Assembly: GCF_004355005.1 (NCBI RefSeq)
Contig: NZ_SMSJ01000008.1
Location: 99,050 to 163,049 of the forward strand
Direction: 5' to 3'
DNA length: 64,000 bases
Source: Dankookia rubra
GTDB taxonomy: Bacteria; Pseudomonadota; Alphaproteobacteria; Acetobacterales; Acetobacteraceae
The position numbers and the translations under genes were made by a program. The number at the start of each line of letters is the position of its first letter. The first letter of the stretch is position 1. This document shows, piece after piece, positions 47,253-56,300 of the stretch. Under the pieces are notes generated by a model that was not told where the DNA came from, searched no databases, and saw only the letters and a program-made list of their open reading frames with translations.

Positions 47253-50200
47253 ATGAACCACGCCAGGCACTCGGAACGCGCCTTCGAGACGGTCATTGAA
47301 GCCACGATGCTGGCCAATGGCGCCGTGCCGGAGCCGGCGGCAGGGTTCGACCGCGAGCGGGCGATCTTTCCGGAGACGGTGCTGGCCTTTATCCGCGCGA
47401 CCCAGCCCAAGGAATGGAAGGCGCTGGAAGGGCTGCACGGGGAAAAGACCGGCGCCCAAATCCTGACCGATCTGGGCAAATGGATGGATCGCGAAGGCTC
47501 ACTGGCCACCCTGCGCCACGGCTTCAAGTGCTATGGTAAGACATTGCGTATTGCGTTCTTCAAGGCCGCGCATGGCCTCAACCCGGAGCTTGAGGCGCGC
47601 TACGCGGCAAACCGCGTCGGCATTACCCGGCAACTGCATTTCTCGAAGGCGTCGGAGAAATCGCTGGACGTGGCGCTCAGCGTCAACGGAATTCCGGTCG
47701 CCTCGGTCGAACTCAAAAATCCAATGACCGGCCAGACCGTCGAGCAAGCACTACGCCAGTATCGGAACGATCGTGACCCGCGCGAGCCGATCTTCGAATT
47801 CAAGCGGCGGATGCTCGTTCACTTCGCCGCTGACACCGAGTCCGTCTTCATGACCACCCGGCTTGCGGGGCCAGCTACGCACTTTCTCCCCTTCAATAAG
47901 GGCAACGGCGGCGGTGCCGGCAATGCACCAGATTCCGAAGGGCGACGCTATCGCACGGCCTATCTTTGGGAAGAGGTACTGCAGCGAGACAGCCTGCTCG
48001 ATTTGATCGCACGCTTCATCCACCTGCAGGTCGAGGAGAAGCGCGACGATCAGGGGCGAAAGGTCAAGAAGGAGACCATGATCTTTCCACGCTATCACCA
48101 GCTTGAAGCGGTTCGTTCGCTAGTCGATCGGGCGCAGCGCGAGGGAGTGGGGAACAACTATCTGGTCGAACATTCGGCTGGCAGCGGCAAGAGCAACACC
48201 ATCGGCTGGGTCACGCATCGGCTCGCGTCGCTGCACGACGAGACGAACAACCGCGTCTTTGACAGTGTTATCGTGATCACCGATCGCGTGGTGCTGGACA
48301 AGCAGTTGCAGGACACGATCTACCAGTTCGAGCACAAGCACGGCGTGGTGCAGAAGATCGACGAGAGTTCGCGTCAGCTGGCCGAAGCTCTCGAAAGCGC
48401 CGTGCCCATCATCATCACCACCTTGCAGAAGTTCCCCTTCGTGTCGCGCCAGCTAGCCAAGATGGCGGAGGAGCGCGGCGAGGTCGAAGGCGGCGTCCTA
48501 AAGGCGCGCCGCTGCGCGGTTGTCATCGACGAGGCCCATAGCTCGCAGGGCGGCGAGACGGCAACCGACCTCAAGGAAGTTCTCGGCGGCCAGGGCCTTC
48601 GCGAGGAGGCTGCGCGACATATGGCCGAGAGCGAAGAGGAGGACATGGATGAGCTCTACCGGTCCATGGCCAAACGCGGCCGCCAGGCAAACATCAGCTT
48701 CTTTGCCTTCACCGCGACGCCGAAGCACAAGACCCTCAAGGTCTTCGGACGCGACGACAAGCCTGCGCATCGCTACACCATGCGCCAAGCCATCGAGGAG
48801 GGTTTCATCCTCGATGTTCTGAAGCACTACACGACCTACGCCACCTATGTCAGGCTCCTCAAGGCGAGCGAGGACGATCCGAACGTCGAACGAAAGAAGG
48901 CAGCGCGGGCCCTGGCGCGCTTCCTCAAGCTGCACCCTCACAACATCGCCCAGAAGACCGAGGTCATGGTTGAGCATTTCCACGCTGCGACCCAACACAA
49001 GATCGGTGGTCGGGCCAAGGCGATAGTTGTGACCGGCTCCCGACTCGAAGCCGTCCGCTACAAGCAGAGCTTCGACCGCTACATCAAGGAAAAGGGCTAC
49101 GCCATCAAATCGCTTGTGGCCTTTTCCGGTGTCGTCACGGACGACAGGCTGAAGGATGTCACATACACTGAGGAAGGCATGAACCTCGGCGTCCGCGAGA
49201 GGGAACTGCCGGAGGTCTTCGCCACCCAAGAATATCAGGTGCTGCTCGTCGCCGAGAAGTACCAGACGGGTTTCGACCAACCCTTGCTGCACACGATGTA
49301 TGTCGACCGTCGGCTTGCCGGCATCCAGGCTGTGCAAACCCTTTCCCGCCTCAACCGCATCCACCCTTTGAAGGAAGACACCTTCGTCCTCGACTTCGTC
49401 AACGAGCGCGACGAGATTCGCGAGGCATTCAAGACCTATTACGAAGGCGCGGAGGTCGGTGAGAACGTCGATCCGGCCCGAATGTACGAGATCAAGAGCG
49501 AACTCGACGCCGGCGGGATCTATGTAATTGCCGACGTTGAGCGCTTCAGCTCTGTCTATTTCAAGCCGCGCCAGCGCCAGAGCCCGAACGATCACCAGCT
49601 GATGAATGCCGCGCTTGACTCCTGTGTTGCACGCTTCAAGGAGCTTCAGCAGGAAAGACCAGACGAGGCTGAGCTATGGCGCGGCAAACTGCTGGCCTTC
49701 TGCAGTCTCTATGGCTTCCTCAGCCAAATCATTCCCTATCAGGACACGGATCTCGAGCGGCTGTATGTGTTTCTACGGCACCTCGCGACCAAGCTGCCGA
49801 AAAGCGACACTGGGCCATCCTACCAGTTCGATGACGAGGTGCGCCTCGAGTATTATCGACTCCAGAAGATCAGCGAAGGGTCCATTAGCCTAAGCGAAGG
49901 TCAAGCCGACCGGCTTGATGGTCCATCCGAGGTCGGAAGCGGCGTTGCGCGCGAGGATGCCGTACCGCTGTCTCGCTTGATCGACGTTGTTAACGATAGA
50001 TTCGGAGCCGACTTCAATCAGGCGGATCAGCTATTCTTTGACCAGATCGTCGAAGCGGCGATTTCCGACGCGGCCCTGGAGCAGGCGGCAGCCGTCAATC
50101 CAGATGACAAGTTTGAGCTTGTTTTCAAGAACCTGCTTGAGGCGCTGTTCGTTGAACGGATGGACCAAAATGAAGAGATATTTGCAAGATTTATGAATGA

Positions 50201-50315
50201 TAAATCATTCCAGAAGGTTGTGACGGGCTGGCTTTCGTCTGAAGCCTATCGAAAGCTCCGGTCGAGCAGCGCGGCGGGGTCTGAGCGCGTCGAGGCAGTA
50301 GATGCCAATTCCTGA
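47253..50315 (+). CDS. hsdR: Type I restriction endonuclease subunit R
   Basis: A 1020-aa restriction and translocation subunit. N-terminal nuclease motif with VASVELKNPMTGQTVEQALR (E-x-K) near residue 153, Walker A VEHSAGSGKSNTIGWVTHRL near 307, DEAH box AVVIDEAHSSQGGET near 425, and helicase motif FAFTATPKHKTLKVFG. C-terminal coiled helical domain for complex contact. Cuts unmethylated DNA at a distance after translocation. Overlaps the mrr-type gene by 14 bp. Confidence 0.96.
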   Translation: MNHARHSERAFETVIEATMLANGAVPEPAAGFDRERAIFPETVLAFIRATQPKEWKALEGLHGEKTGAQILTDLGKWMDREGSLATLRHGFKCYGKTLRIAFFKAAHGLNPELEARYAANRVGITRQLHFSKASEKSLDVALSVNGIPVASVELKNPMTGQTVEQALRQYRNDRDPREPIFEFKRRMLVHFAADTESVFMTTRLAGPATHFLPFNKGNGGGAGNAPDSEGRRYRTAYLWEEVLQRDSLLDLIARFIHLQVEEKRDDQGRKVKKETMIFPRYHQLEAVRSLVDRAQREGVGNNYLVEHSAGSGKSNTIGWVTHRLASLHDETNNRVFDSVIVITDRVVLDKQLQDTIYQFEHKHGVVQKIDESSRQLAEALESAVPIIITTLQKFPFVSRQLAKMAEERGEVEGGVLKARRCAVVIDEAHSSQGGETATDLKEVLGGQGLREEAARHMAESEEEDMDELYRSMAKRGRQANISFFAFTATPKHKTLKVFGRDDKPAHRYTMRQAIEEGFILDVLKHYTTYATYVRLLKASEDDPNVERKKAARALARFLKLHPHNIAQKTEVMVEHFHAATQHKIGGRAKAIVVTGSRLEAVRYKQSFDRYIKEKGYAIKSLVAFSGVVTDDRLKDVTYTEEGMNLGVRERELPEVFATQEYQVLLVAEKYQTGFDQPLLHTMYVDRRLAGIQAVQTLSRLNRIHPLKEDTFVLDFVNERDEIREAFKTYYEGAEVGENVDPARMYEIKSELDAGGIYVIADVERFSSVYFKPRQRQSPNDHQLMNAALDSCVARFKELQQERPDEAELWRGKLLAFCSLYGFLSQIIPYQDTDLERLYVFLRHLATKLPKSDTGPSYQFDDEVRLEYYRLQKISEGSISLSEGQADRLDGPSEVGSGVAREDAVPLSRLIDVVNDRFGADFNQADQLFFDQIVEAAISDAALEQAAAVNPDDKFELVFKNLLEALFVERMDQNEEIFARFMNDKSFQKVVTGWLSSEAYRKLRSSSAAGSERVEAVDANS

Positions 50316-51219
50316 TTACAAATCCTTTATGCTACCTGTCTTGGAGGTCGCGGCGAAAGGCGGATCGTCGATACCTTTGGCCGATAACGAGATCGCTGGA
50401 CGCTTGGGGCTCACCGACGAGGAGCGCGAGCAGATGCTGCTCAGCGGGAAGCAGCGTTTGCTCCACAACCGGGTGCACTGGGCCAAGTTTTATGTGACCA
50501 AGGCAGGATTGCTTGAAAGCCCAAAGCGGGGCCGCTTCGTGATTACCGATGCGGGTAGGAAGGCGCTCGGCAGCCCACCGCCAGAGCTTAACACGAAGTA
50601 CCTCCTGGCAATTCCGGCGTTCCGCGATTTCTACCGCGGCGAGGAGGAGGGCGGCGCCGCCGATCGGGTCTTGGAGGTGGAACCACCGGTTGCGACGCCC
50701 GAATAGATTGTTGACGCTGCCTACAAGGCTCTTCAGGCGGCATTGCGCGATGAGCTCTTGGTCCGGATTCTACAGAATAGCCCGGCCTTCTTTGAGAGGT
50801 TGATAGTCGAACTTTTGGTAGCCATGGGCTACGGGGGATCACGTCTGGAGGCCGCGGAGCAGCTCGGTAAGTCTGGTGACGGCGGCGCCGATGGCGTTAT
50901 CAATGAGGACGTTCTCGGCCTCGATCGGGTCTATGTTCAGGCCAAGCGGCACGCGCCTGGCAGCACCATTGGGCGGCCAGAGATACAGGCATTTACCGGC
51001 AGCCTCGTCGGCCTTGGCGCGTCGAAAAGCGTCTTCGTGACGACCTGTGCATTCTCCGCCCAGGCCATCGACTTCGCATCGAGAATCCCGCAGCGCGTGG
51101 TGCTGATCACCGGGAAGCGCTTGACCGAACTGATGGTCGAGCACGGTGTCGGGGTGCGCATCAGCCGAACCATTGAGTTCAAACGCCTCGACCAGGATTT
51201 TTTCTCGGAGGAGGAGTGA
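50302..51219 (+). pseudogene. mrr: Mrr-type restriction endonuclease split by an amber codon
   Basis: Codons 1-134 give the Mrr N-terminal winged-helix domain (NRVHWAKFYVTKAGLLESPK), then TAG at 50704-50706, then the same frame goes on for 171 codons with the catalytic domain: FFERLIVELLVAMGYGGSRL, GDGGADGVINEDVLGLDRVY and VQAKRHAPGSTIGRPEIQAF (D and Q-x-K of the Mrr-cat fold). In homologues this linker usually reads TPEE or similar, so one base change (GAG to TAG) would explain the stop. Mrr enzymes cut methylated DNA, which may be why inactivation beside an active methylase was favoured. Re-initiation at 50743 could still make a catalytic-domain fragment. Confidence 0.85.
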
Positions 51220-51348
51220 TCTGCCCTACTGGCCTTACCAACGTATTCGCTCTCGCCGTGCGGATTTCGGGCAAGCGGGGTTCGAACCAAGGTACGTGCC
51301 AACCGCGCTGAAACCCGCCTATCACCTAGGCTCTTGAGGTCCGTACTA

Positions 51349-51448
51349 TTGAGACGGCCCTCATTGTCTTGAGTGACCTGTTTGCCGCGCTGAGCCCCCT
51401 AGCCGCTGCTCGGCGGTGAGGGAATCGCGTCAATGAGGGCCATCTCAA
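51349..51448. repeat. Inverted repeat pair, MITE-like
   Basis: TTGAGACGGCCCTCATTG at 51349-51366 faces CAATGAGGGCCATCTCAA at 51431-51448; 17 of 18 positions pair, and the match extends two more bases on the outer side. The 64 bp between hold no gene. It may be a small non-autonomous transposon or the ends of a lost IS. Confidence 0.55.
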
Positions 51449-51731
51449 TAAATCGGCCAGGTCAGGAGATCCGCAGAGAATTGGCGTCCGGAGAGCGACT
51501 TTCGGGCGTCGCCGCGCCGGACCAGTCAAAAGGTCTCCCCCGAAAACCTGTGGAAACCTGCCACTCAGCGCGAAGGTCGGTCTCGCAGAGAGCGCGACGC
51601 CCAAGAAAACTGGCGGAGGAAGCTGAATTCGAACTCACGCTACGGAAGCCACAAGCTGATCGGGGGGAAAATTCCGATTGAACGCCTATGTACATCGTGG
51701 CAGACGATTTGACCAGGAAAGTGGTCGCTCC

Positions 51732-51819
51732 ATCCGACTAATCCGACCACGCTCCAACAGGTCGGAGTGTCCGCAAACCCGCTGTCGACCTCGCCTAAAT
51801 TGATTGGTCGGACTAATCC
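51732..51819 (+). repeat. Iteron-like block 3 (ATCCGACC repeats)
   Basis: ATCCGACTAATCCGACCAC, CAGGTCGGAGTGTCCG and TTGGTCGGACTAATCCGAG. The first half aligns with block 2 at 37981. The rest of the 766-bp gap from 51220 to 51985 has no gene I recognise. Confidence 0.55.
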
Positions 51820-51990
51820 GAGCGGCAATCGAATGGCAGGGCGGGGCAGAGAACGTAGGTTAAACGCCGGCCCTGTGCATCGCTTTGCTGGTGCCTGCGC
51901 CCTCGTGGCACCGGACCCAGCCAGGGCCAGCGCATCACTGGCTGCGTTCACGACGCGGTCCGAAACGACTTCGCCGTTGCCGACGCTAAG

Positions 51991-53404
51991 CTCGAGTTTG
52001 GCCATTCAGGCGGCGTGGCAGAGGGCATAGGTGATGCCCTCGCGGAGGGCTGGCGAGAGTTTTGTGGTCTCGACGGACTGCCGGGACATGACGAAACCCT
52101 GCTCGCTCCAGATTGCCCGTCGTACCGCGGCGAGACTGTCGGCGAAGGTCGGCCGCTGCTTATGGTACCAGGCACTGGCCGAGACCGCGATCCGGGCACG
52201 ACCGTCGAGGCGCGAGGCCAGCAGGGTGACGATGGAGAACAGCCCGAGCAGGCATGGCGTGGTGCGGGCGATGGCCTTGTCCGACCACTGACGCTGGCTC
52301 TTGACGCCGAGGTGGTCACGCACCTCGCGGAAGGTGACTTCGAGTTGCCAGCGCTGGACGAACCAGCGGACGATCTGCAGCGGCTCCTGTGCCGGGTCGG
52401 TGCAGAGCGGGGCCTGCGGGTCGAAGCGCCGGCCGGGATCGCGCAGCAGCACCCAACGGATCGGCACGACTGGGAGGCCGCTGTGGCGCCAGACGGCGAT
52501 ATCCGAGCAGATCTCAACGATGCGGTCGCCCTCGCCATACCAGCCAGGCACGGTGACCCGCTGCCATCCTGTGGCCTTGTTGGCCAGCACCTCGGCCAGG
52601 GTCGGCAGGCGCTCGCCCTTAGTCCGGGGGCGTCCGATCGTGCCGGGTGGGCGCGGCGGCGCCGGCCGGTAGAGAACAGCGTCCAACCGCAGGCGGGTGA
52701 CGCAGGTGACCTCCTGCCGGAGCAGGGCGGCCAGGAACTCGAGTGCGGAGAAGCCGCTGTCGGTCACCAGCACGAGGTGCCCGTCCCCAATCGGTCAGCT
52801 TCTTGTGGCGCAGCCCGCGCTCGCGGCAGTAGCGCTCCGAACGGGCGAGAGCCGTCAGGAACGGCAGTGCCCAGACCCGCCCGGCCCAGGAGATCGGCAC
52901 CAGCAGCATGAGGCTGAGCCAGCGCAGGCCGCTGGCCTTGTGTGAAGTGCCCGTGGCTGGAGCGGACCGGGTCCCGATAGATCCCCTTGGCGCTGATGCG
53001 CTTGCCGCGCCGGCGCTCGATGGTGTCGTCGAGGCCCAGCAGCACCGGCCCCGCCGGCAGGAAGGCGTCCAGCAGCAAGCCAAGCAGCACCCGCGCCGCT
53101 GCCCGGCCACTCCAGGCGGCGCGGTTCAGCACGCGGTGGTAGTTCACAAACCGCCGCTCCCGGCAGAGCCCGCTGATCTGAAGGATGCTGGTCACCGTGC
53201 GCCGGCCCGGCGCCAGGATCGCTCCGATCAGCAGCACCTCGGCATGTCGCCAACTCCGCTGTTGGAAGAACAGCGCAAAGCATAGGATCACCGCGGCGAA
53301 GCGGGCCGGCAGGCGCGGCATGGCGGCTGTCCTTTGGCGGGGACGCCCCAGCCTAGCCGCTCACCCGCTCCGCCGCCTCAGCCCCGGAAATGGCCAAACT
53401 CGAG
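51991..53404 (-). mobile_element. IS701-like insertion sequence with degenerate transposase
   Basis: Inverted ends of 16 bp (CTCGAGTTTGGCCATT inward from 51991 and from 53404) and a flanking 5-bp direct repeat CTAAG (51986-51990 and 53405-53409), of which CTAA fits the YTAR targets of IS701/IS5-type elements. Its transposase, read leftwards from 53321 to 52006, is in pieces: AEVLLIGAILAPGRRTVTSI and GPVLLGLDDTIERRRGKRIS (first DDE Asp) in one frame, then GLRWLSLMLLVPISWAGRVW in a second, then LVTDSGFSALEFLAALLRQE and RWFVQRWQLEVTFREVRDHL in a third. Two frameshifts and a missing segment near 52780 suggest it is dead, though its ends are perfect. Confidence 0.85.
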
Positions 53405-53440
53405 CTAAGAAGCTGTACGCGAATAAATTTCTTACTGCAC

Positions 53441-54366
53441 CTAAATTTTAGCGACGAGCCGGCGTGCGATGATGGAGATCATCGCAATCCAGATATGCCC
53501 GGCAAAGAGGTCTGCGGCGCGGTCGTACACGACGTTGAGGCGACGGTAGCGGCTGAGCCAAGCGAACAGCCGCTCCACCACCCACCTGATCCCGTTTGGC
53601 AGGAAGCGCCCGTCGCGCGTGCCGCCGGGCGAGACCGAGACATGGATGTCATGCTCGAGCGGTGCGGCGGCGAAGGGCGCTCCCTTGAAGCCGCTGTCGC
53701 CGAGGAGATCACCTTGGAAGCCGAGCGCGGCCAGCTGCGGCAGCATCGGTAATGTGCCAGCGCGGTCGTCGTTGTTGGCCGGCTGCCCGGCTGCAAATCG
53801 AGGTCGAGCAGCGAACCATGCTTGTCGCAGACTGCGAACAGCTTCACGCCCTTGACCAACTTGCCGCCGTCGATACCGCGCACCCAGGCGGTCGGGGCTG
53901 ACCGCAGGGAGCGGCTGTCGGCCATCACTGTCGAGGGCAGCACCTCGTCGCCGCGGACCAAGCGCCAATCGAGCGCGAGGCGTTGGCCCAGCCGGCGCCA
54001 CAGCTCCAGGCGGGTCCAGCGCGCGAAGCTGCTGTGCAGGGTGGTGAACGGAACACCCGAGAGCCAGCCGGCGATGCGCCACTGCAGGCCGCCGAAGGTC
54101 AGCGTCCAAATCAGCCCGATCAGCCGCCGCCGCAGTGCGAGGTCCGGCTTGCGGCCGCGGCGGTGCACGCCGATCCGCTCGTGGTCGATGGCCTCCAACT
54201 CGGCCTCGACCGCGAAGACGAAGACTTCAATGTCGGCCAGGGCGTTCCAGCCGTCACCACGGCTGGGGGCGGGGAACACGGCGGTCGTAAGGCGGAGGCA
54301 GGTCGACACTGCTGTGTAGGCTGGTGCGAGACATCGGCCCAACATGGTGAGGCTCAGCCAGCGCAA
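53441..54366 (-). pseudogene. IS5-family transposase with one frameshift
   Basis: The first frame gives RKPDLALRRRLIGLIWTLTF, QWRIAGWLSGVPFTTLHSSF and VMADSRSLRSAPTAWVRGID. After a shift near 53785 the second frame gives LAALGFQGDLLGDSGFKGAP and WVVERLFAWLSRYRRLNVVY, completing the DDE set. The shift could be programmed or a mutation. The first 40 residues upstream of the helix-turn-helix are unlike the family, so the real start is uncertain. Read leftwards, ending inside the left inverted repeat. Confidence 0.75.
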
Positions 54367-54539
54367 TGCCCTACGGGTCGAGACCCGCCTGATGGGTCAG
54401 GCTTATTTCGTGTTCAAACTAAGAAGCTGCACGCAATACACTGCCAAAGCTCAATCACATTCATACTATTTGCCTCGTGGTTCAACAAATGCGGACGTTC
54501 AACTCGAAATTAGTGCGACATATCGCTCAGGGAGGCAAC

Positions 54540-56186
54540 GTGAAGCCCCGTTTCGTTACGCTCCCAATGGTCGCCCTTCTTGCATGTGGATGCTCAATGA
54601 TGAGGCCACCAGAAGTAGACGTCGAGCACCAATGGTCCGACGCCATGAGGCGGCTCGGCATGTTCGGGTTTTACCCAGTGTCCGAGGATGTGCAACCCGG
54701 CGATCTGCTGTTGTTTGCACCACCGCGAACTGGCGCAACGGCATGGGTGGCACGGCAGTTTGAAAATGCTCTCCCGTGGGCCAGAGCGACGAGCTACGTT
54801 TCGGGACGATTTAGTATTGTTCGAATCGCAACCCTCGATCCACCCACGCCGGACCCGCTGGTTGACCCCCGCACGTTCTCACTTCGTGAGCATTTGAAAG
54901 CTCAGCAGCTCGAACGCCTGCACTATGAACCCCTAATCCCGAACGGAGCTCCCGCTGCAAGCAGGAGTCAATCGGCCCCGCAGAGGTCAGCCGCCGCCAA
55001 GGAAAGCACTCAGGCAACGGACGCACCGCCTTCCTCGCCTACGACGCGGCAAGCGCAACAGCGATCATCCCGGCCGAATCCGCGGAATGTAGAGGGAACA
55101 CCACCCGGGCGGTTCGAGATCGGATCCGCTGACCAAGATGAAATACCAACACGTCTGCGGCGAAGTGCTGTACCTGCACTCACAGTGGCAAGAGTCACGC
55201 AGGCGCAGCTTGGCGCAGCCGGCATTCTCGGCAACTTCGCCGCCAACTTGGGAGCCGGCTTTGCGTCACAGGCCGAGATCCATATCAATCTTCGGGATGT
55301 ACAGGAACTTGGCCTGGACGCATGGCGCGTAAACGCGTTGTACGATTTTTCAGGACCGCAGATGTACTATAATCGGGTCCTTCCTCAAAACCTTCTTATG
55401 TGGCTTAGCGAGTTGCGGAGTGACCTTGTGCGTCCCGCGTGCGCAGGAGATGTCGGCTACCTCGGGCGTTCTCAAGTCGCGCTTTATGCGGTGAATCGTG
55501 TCCTATACTCGGGAGGAATCGAGTTCAGTTTTTCGAGCAACGCCCAGCGGGCCATACGGGCCGTAGTCGACCTGCAGGGCGCCCTTCCGCGCGACATTCG
55601 GCGGGCACCCGAAGTCCCACCGCTTACTGCTCAGAACCAGGGGGGTGGCCAGCAACCACAGTCGAATCCGAATGCGCGCGGCACCAGGGCTGACGAGCCA
55701 GGAGCCAACGCTGAGTCGCAACGCGTCAACGCACTCATGAGCAGCGTGACCGGCGTCTCTAATTCGCGAGCAGGCGTTCATGCCTCGCTCGGCATCGGTA
55801 CGTTCGGCCAGCTAGCGCTGATAGAAAATTTCAACCGGCCCGTTGCCGTTGGCGCGGGCAGTCGGTTCCGCATCGACTTCCATGAAGCGTTGCGTGGAAC
55901 CCTTCCGGACCGAGCAACAGACGAAGACAGGGCTAAGTGGGACGAGTATCGCTTCCTACTGGCTGATCGTTTCTGCAGAAACGAATTTGACGCAAATTAC
56001 GGTCGGGACGCCCTATGGCGAGCTATGACCAAGCAAGAGCCTGATCCCGAGCGTCACAGACCGCCAGCAACGGGCAAGCTGGAAGAACTCAGCCGCACCT
56101 TCGCGACCTATGATTTCGATGGCCGACTCAGCGCTGCCGCAGCTGCGAACAGCAGTCGTCGAATAACACGCAGCATCGCCCGGTAG
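54540..56186 (+). CDS. Unrecognised 548-aa lipoprotein
   Basis: GTG at 54540 follows AGGGAGG and starts KPRFVTLPMVALLACGCSMM, a lipoprotein signal with lipobox LLAC. The mature part has an acidic N-terminal domain (FGFYPVSEDVQPGDLLLFAP), a Pro/Ser/Gln-rich linker at about residues 150-235, a central domain (VARVTQAQLGAAGILGNFAA, INLRDVQELGLDAWRVNALY), and a conserved-looking segment QVALYAVNRVLYSGGIEFSF. The C-terminal part is charged and helical. The P-x-x-E-D-V-Q-x-G-D start resembles other proteobacterial lipoproteins of unknown role. GC is lower than the core. It sits alone inside repeated IS-type ends, next to the integrase. Location probably the outer or inner membrane, facing the periplasm. 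Confidence 0.7.
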   Translation: MKPRFVTLPMVALLACGCSMMRPPEVDVEHQWSDAMRRLGMFGFYPVSEDVQPGDLLLFAPPRTGATAWVARQFENALPWARATSYVSGRFSIVRIATLDPPTPDPLVDPRTFSLREHLKAQQLERLHYEPLIPNGAPAASRSQSAPQRSAAAKESTQATDAPPSSPTTRQAQQRSSRPNPRNVEGTPPGRFEIGSADQDEIPTRLRRSAVPALTVARVTQAQLGAAGILGNFAANLGAGFASQAEIHINLRDVQELGLDAWRVNALYDFSGPQMYYNRVLPQNLLMWLSELRSDLVRPACAGDVGYLGRSQVALYAVNRVLYSGGIEFSFSSNAQRAIRAVVDLQGALPRDIRRAPEVPPLTAQNQGGGQQPQSNPNARGTRADEPGANAESQRVNALMSSVTGVSNSRAGVHASLGIGTFGQLALIENFNRPVAVGAGSRFRIDFHEALRGTLPDRATDEDRAKWDEYRFLLADRFCRNEFDANYGRDALWRAMTKQEPDPERHRPPATGKLEELSRTFATYDFDGRLSAAAAANSSRRITRSIAR

Positions 56187-56300
56187 TCTTACAGTTGCAG
56201 CTAGGCTCTGTGACCGGAGCGGCTGGTTGATCCATTTGGTTCTGCATTGGTCTCCGTTTCGAAGCGGGCTGGCCGCCCAGACCCAGATGCAGCAAGGAGT

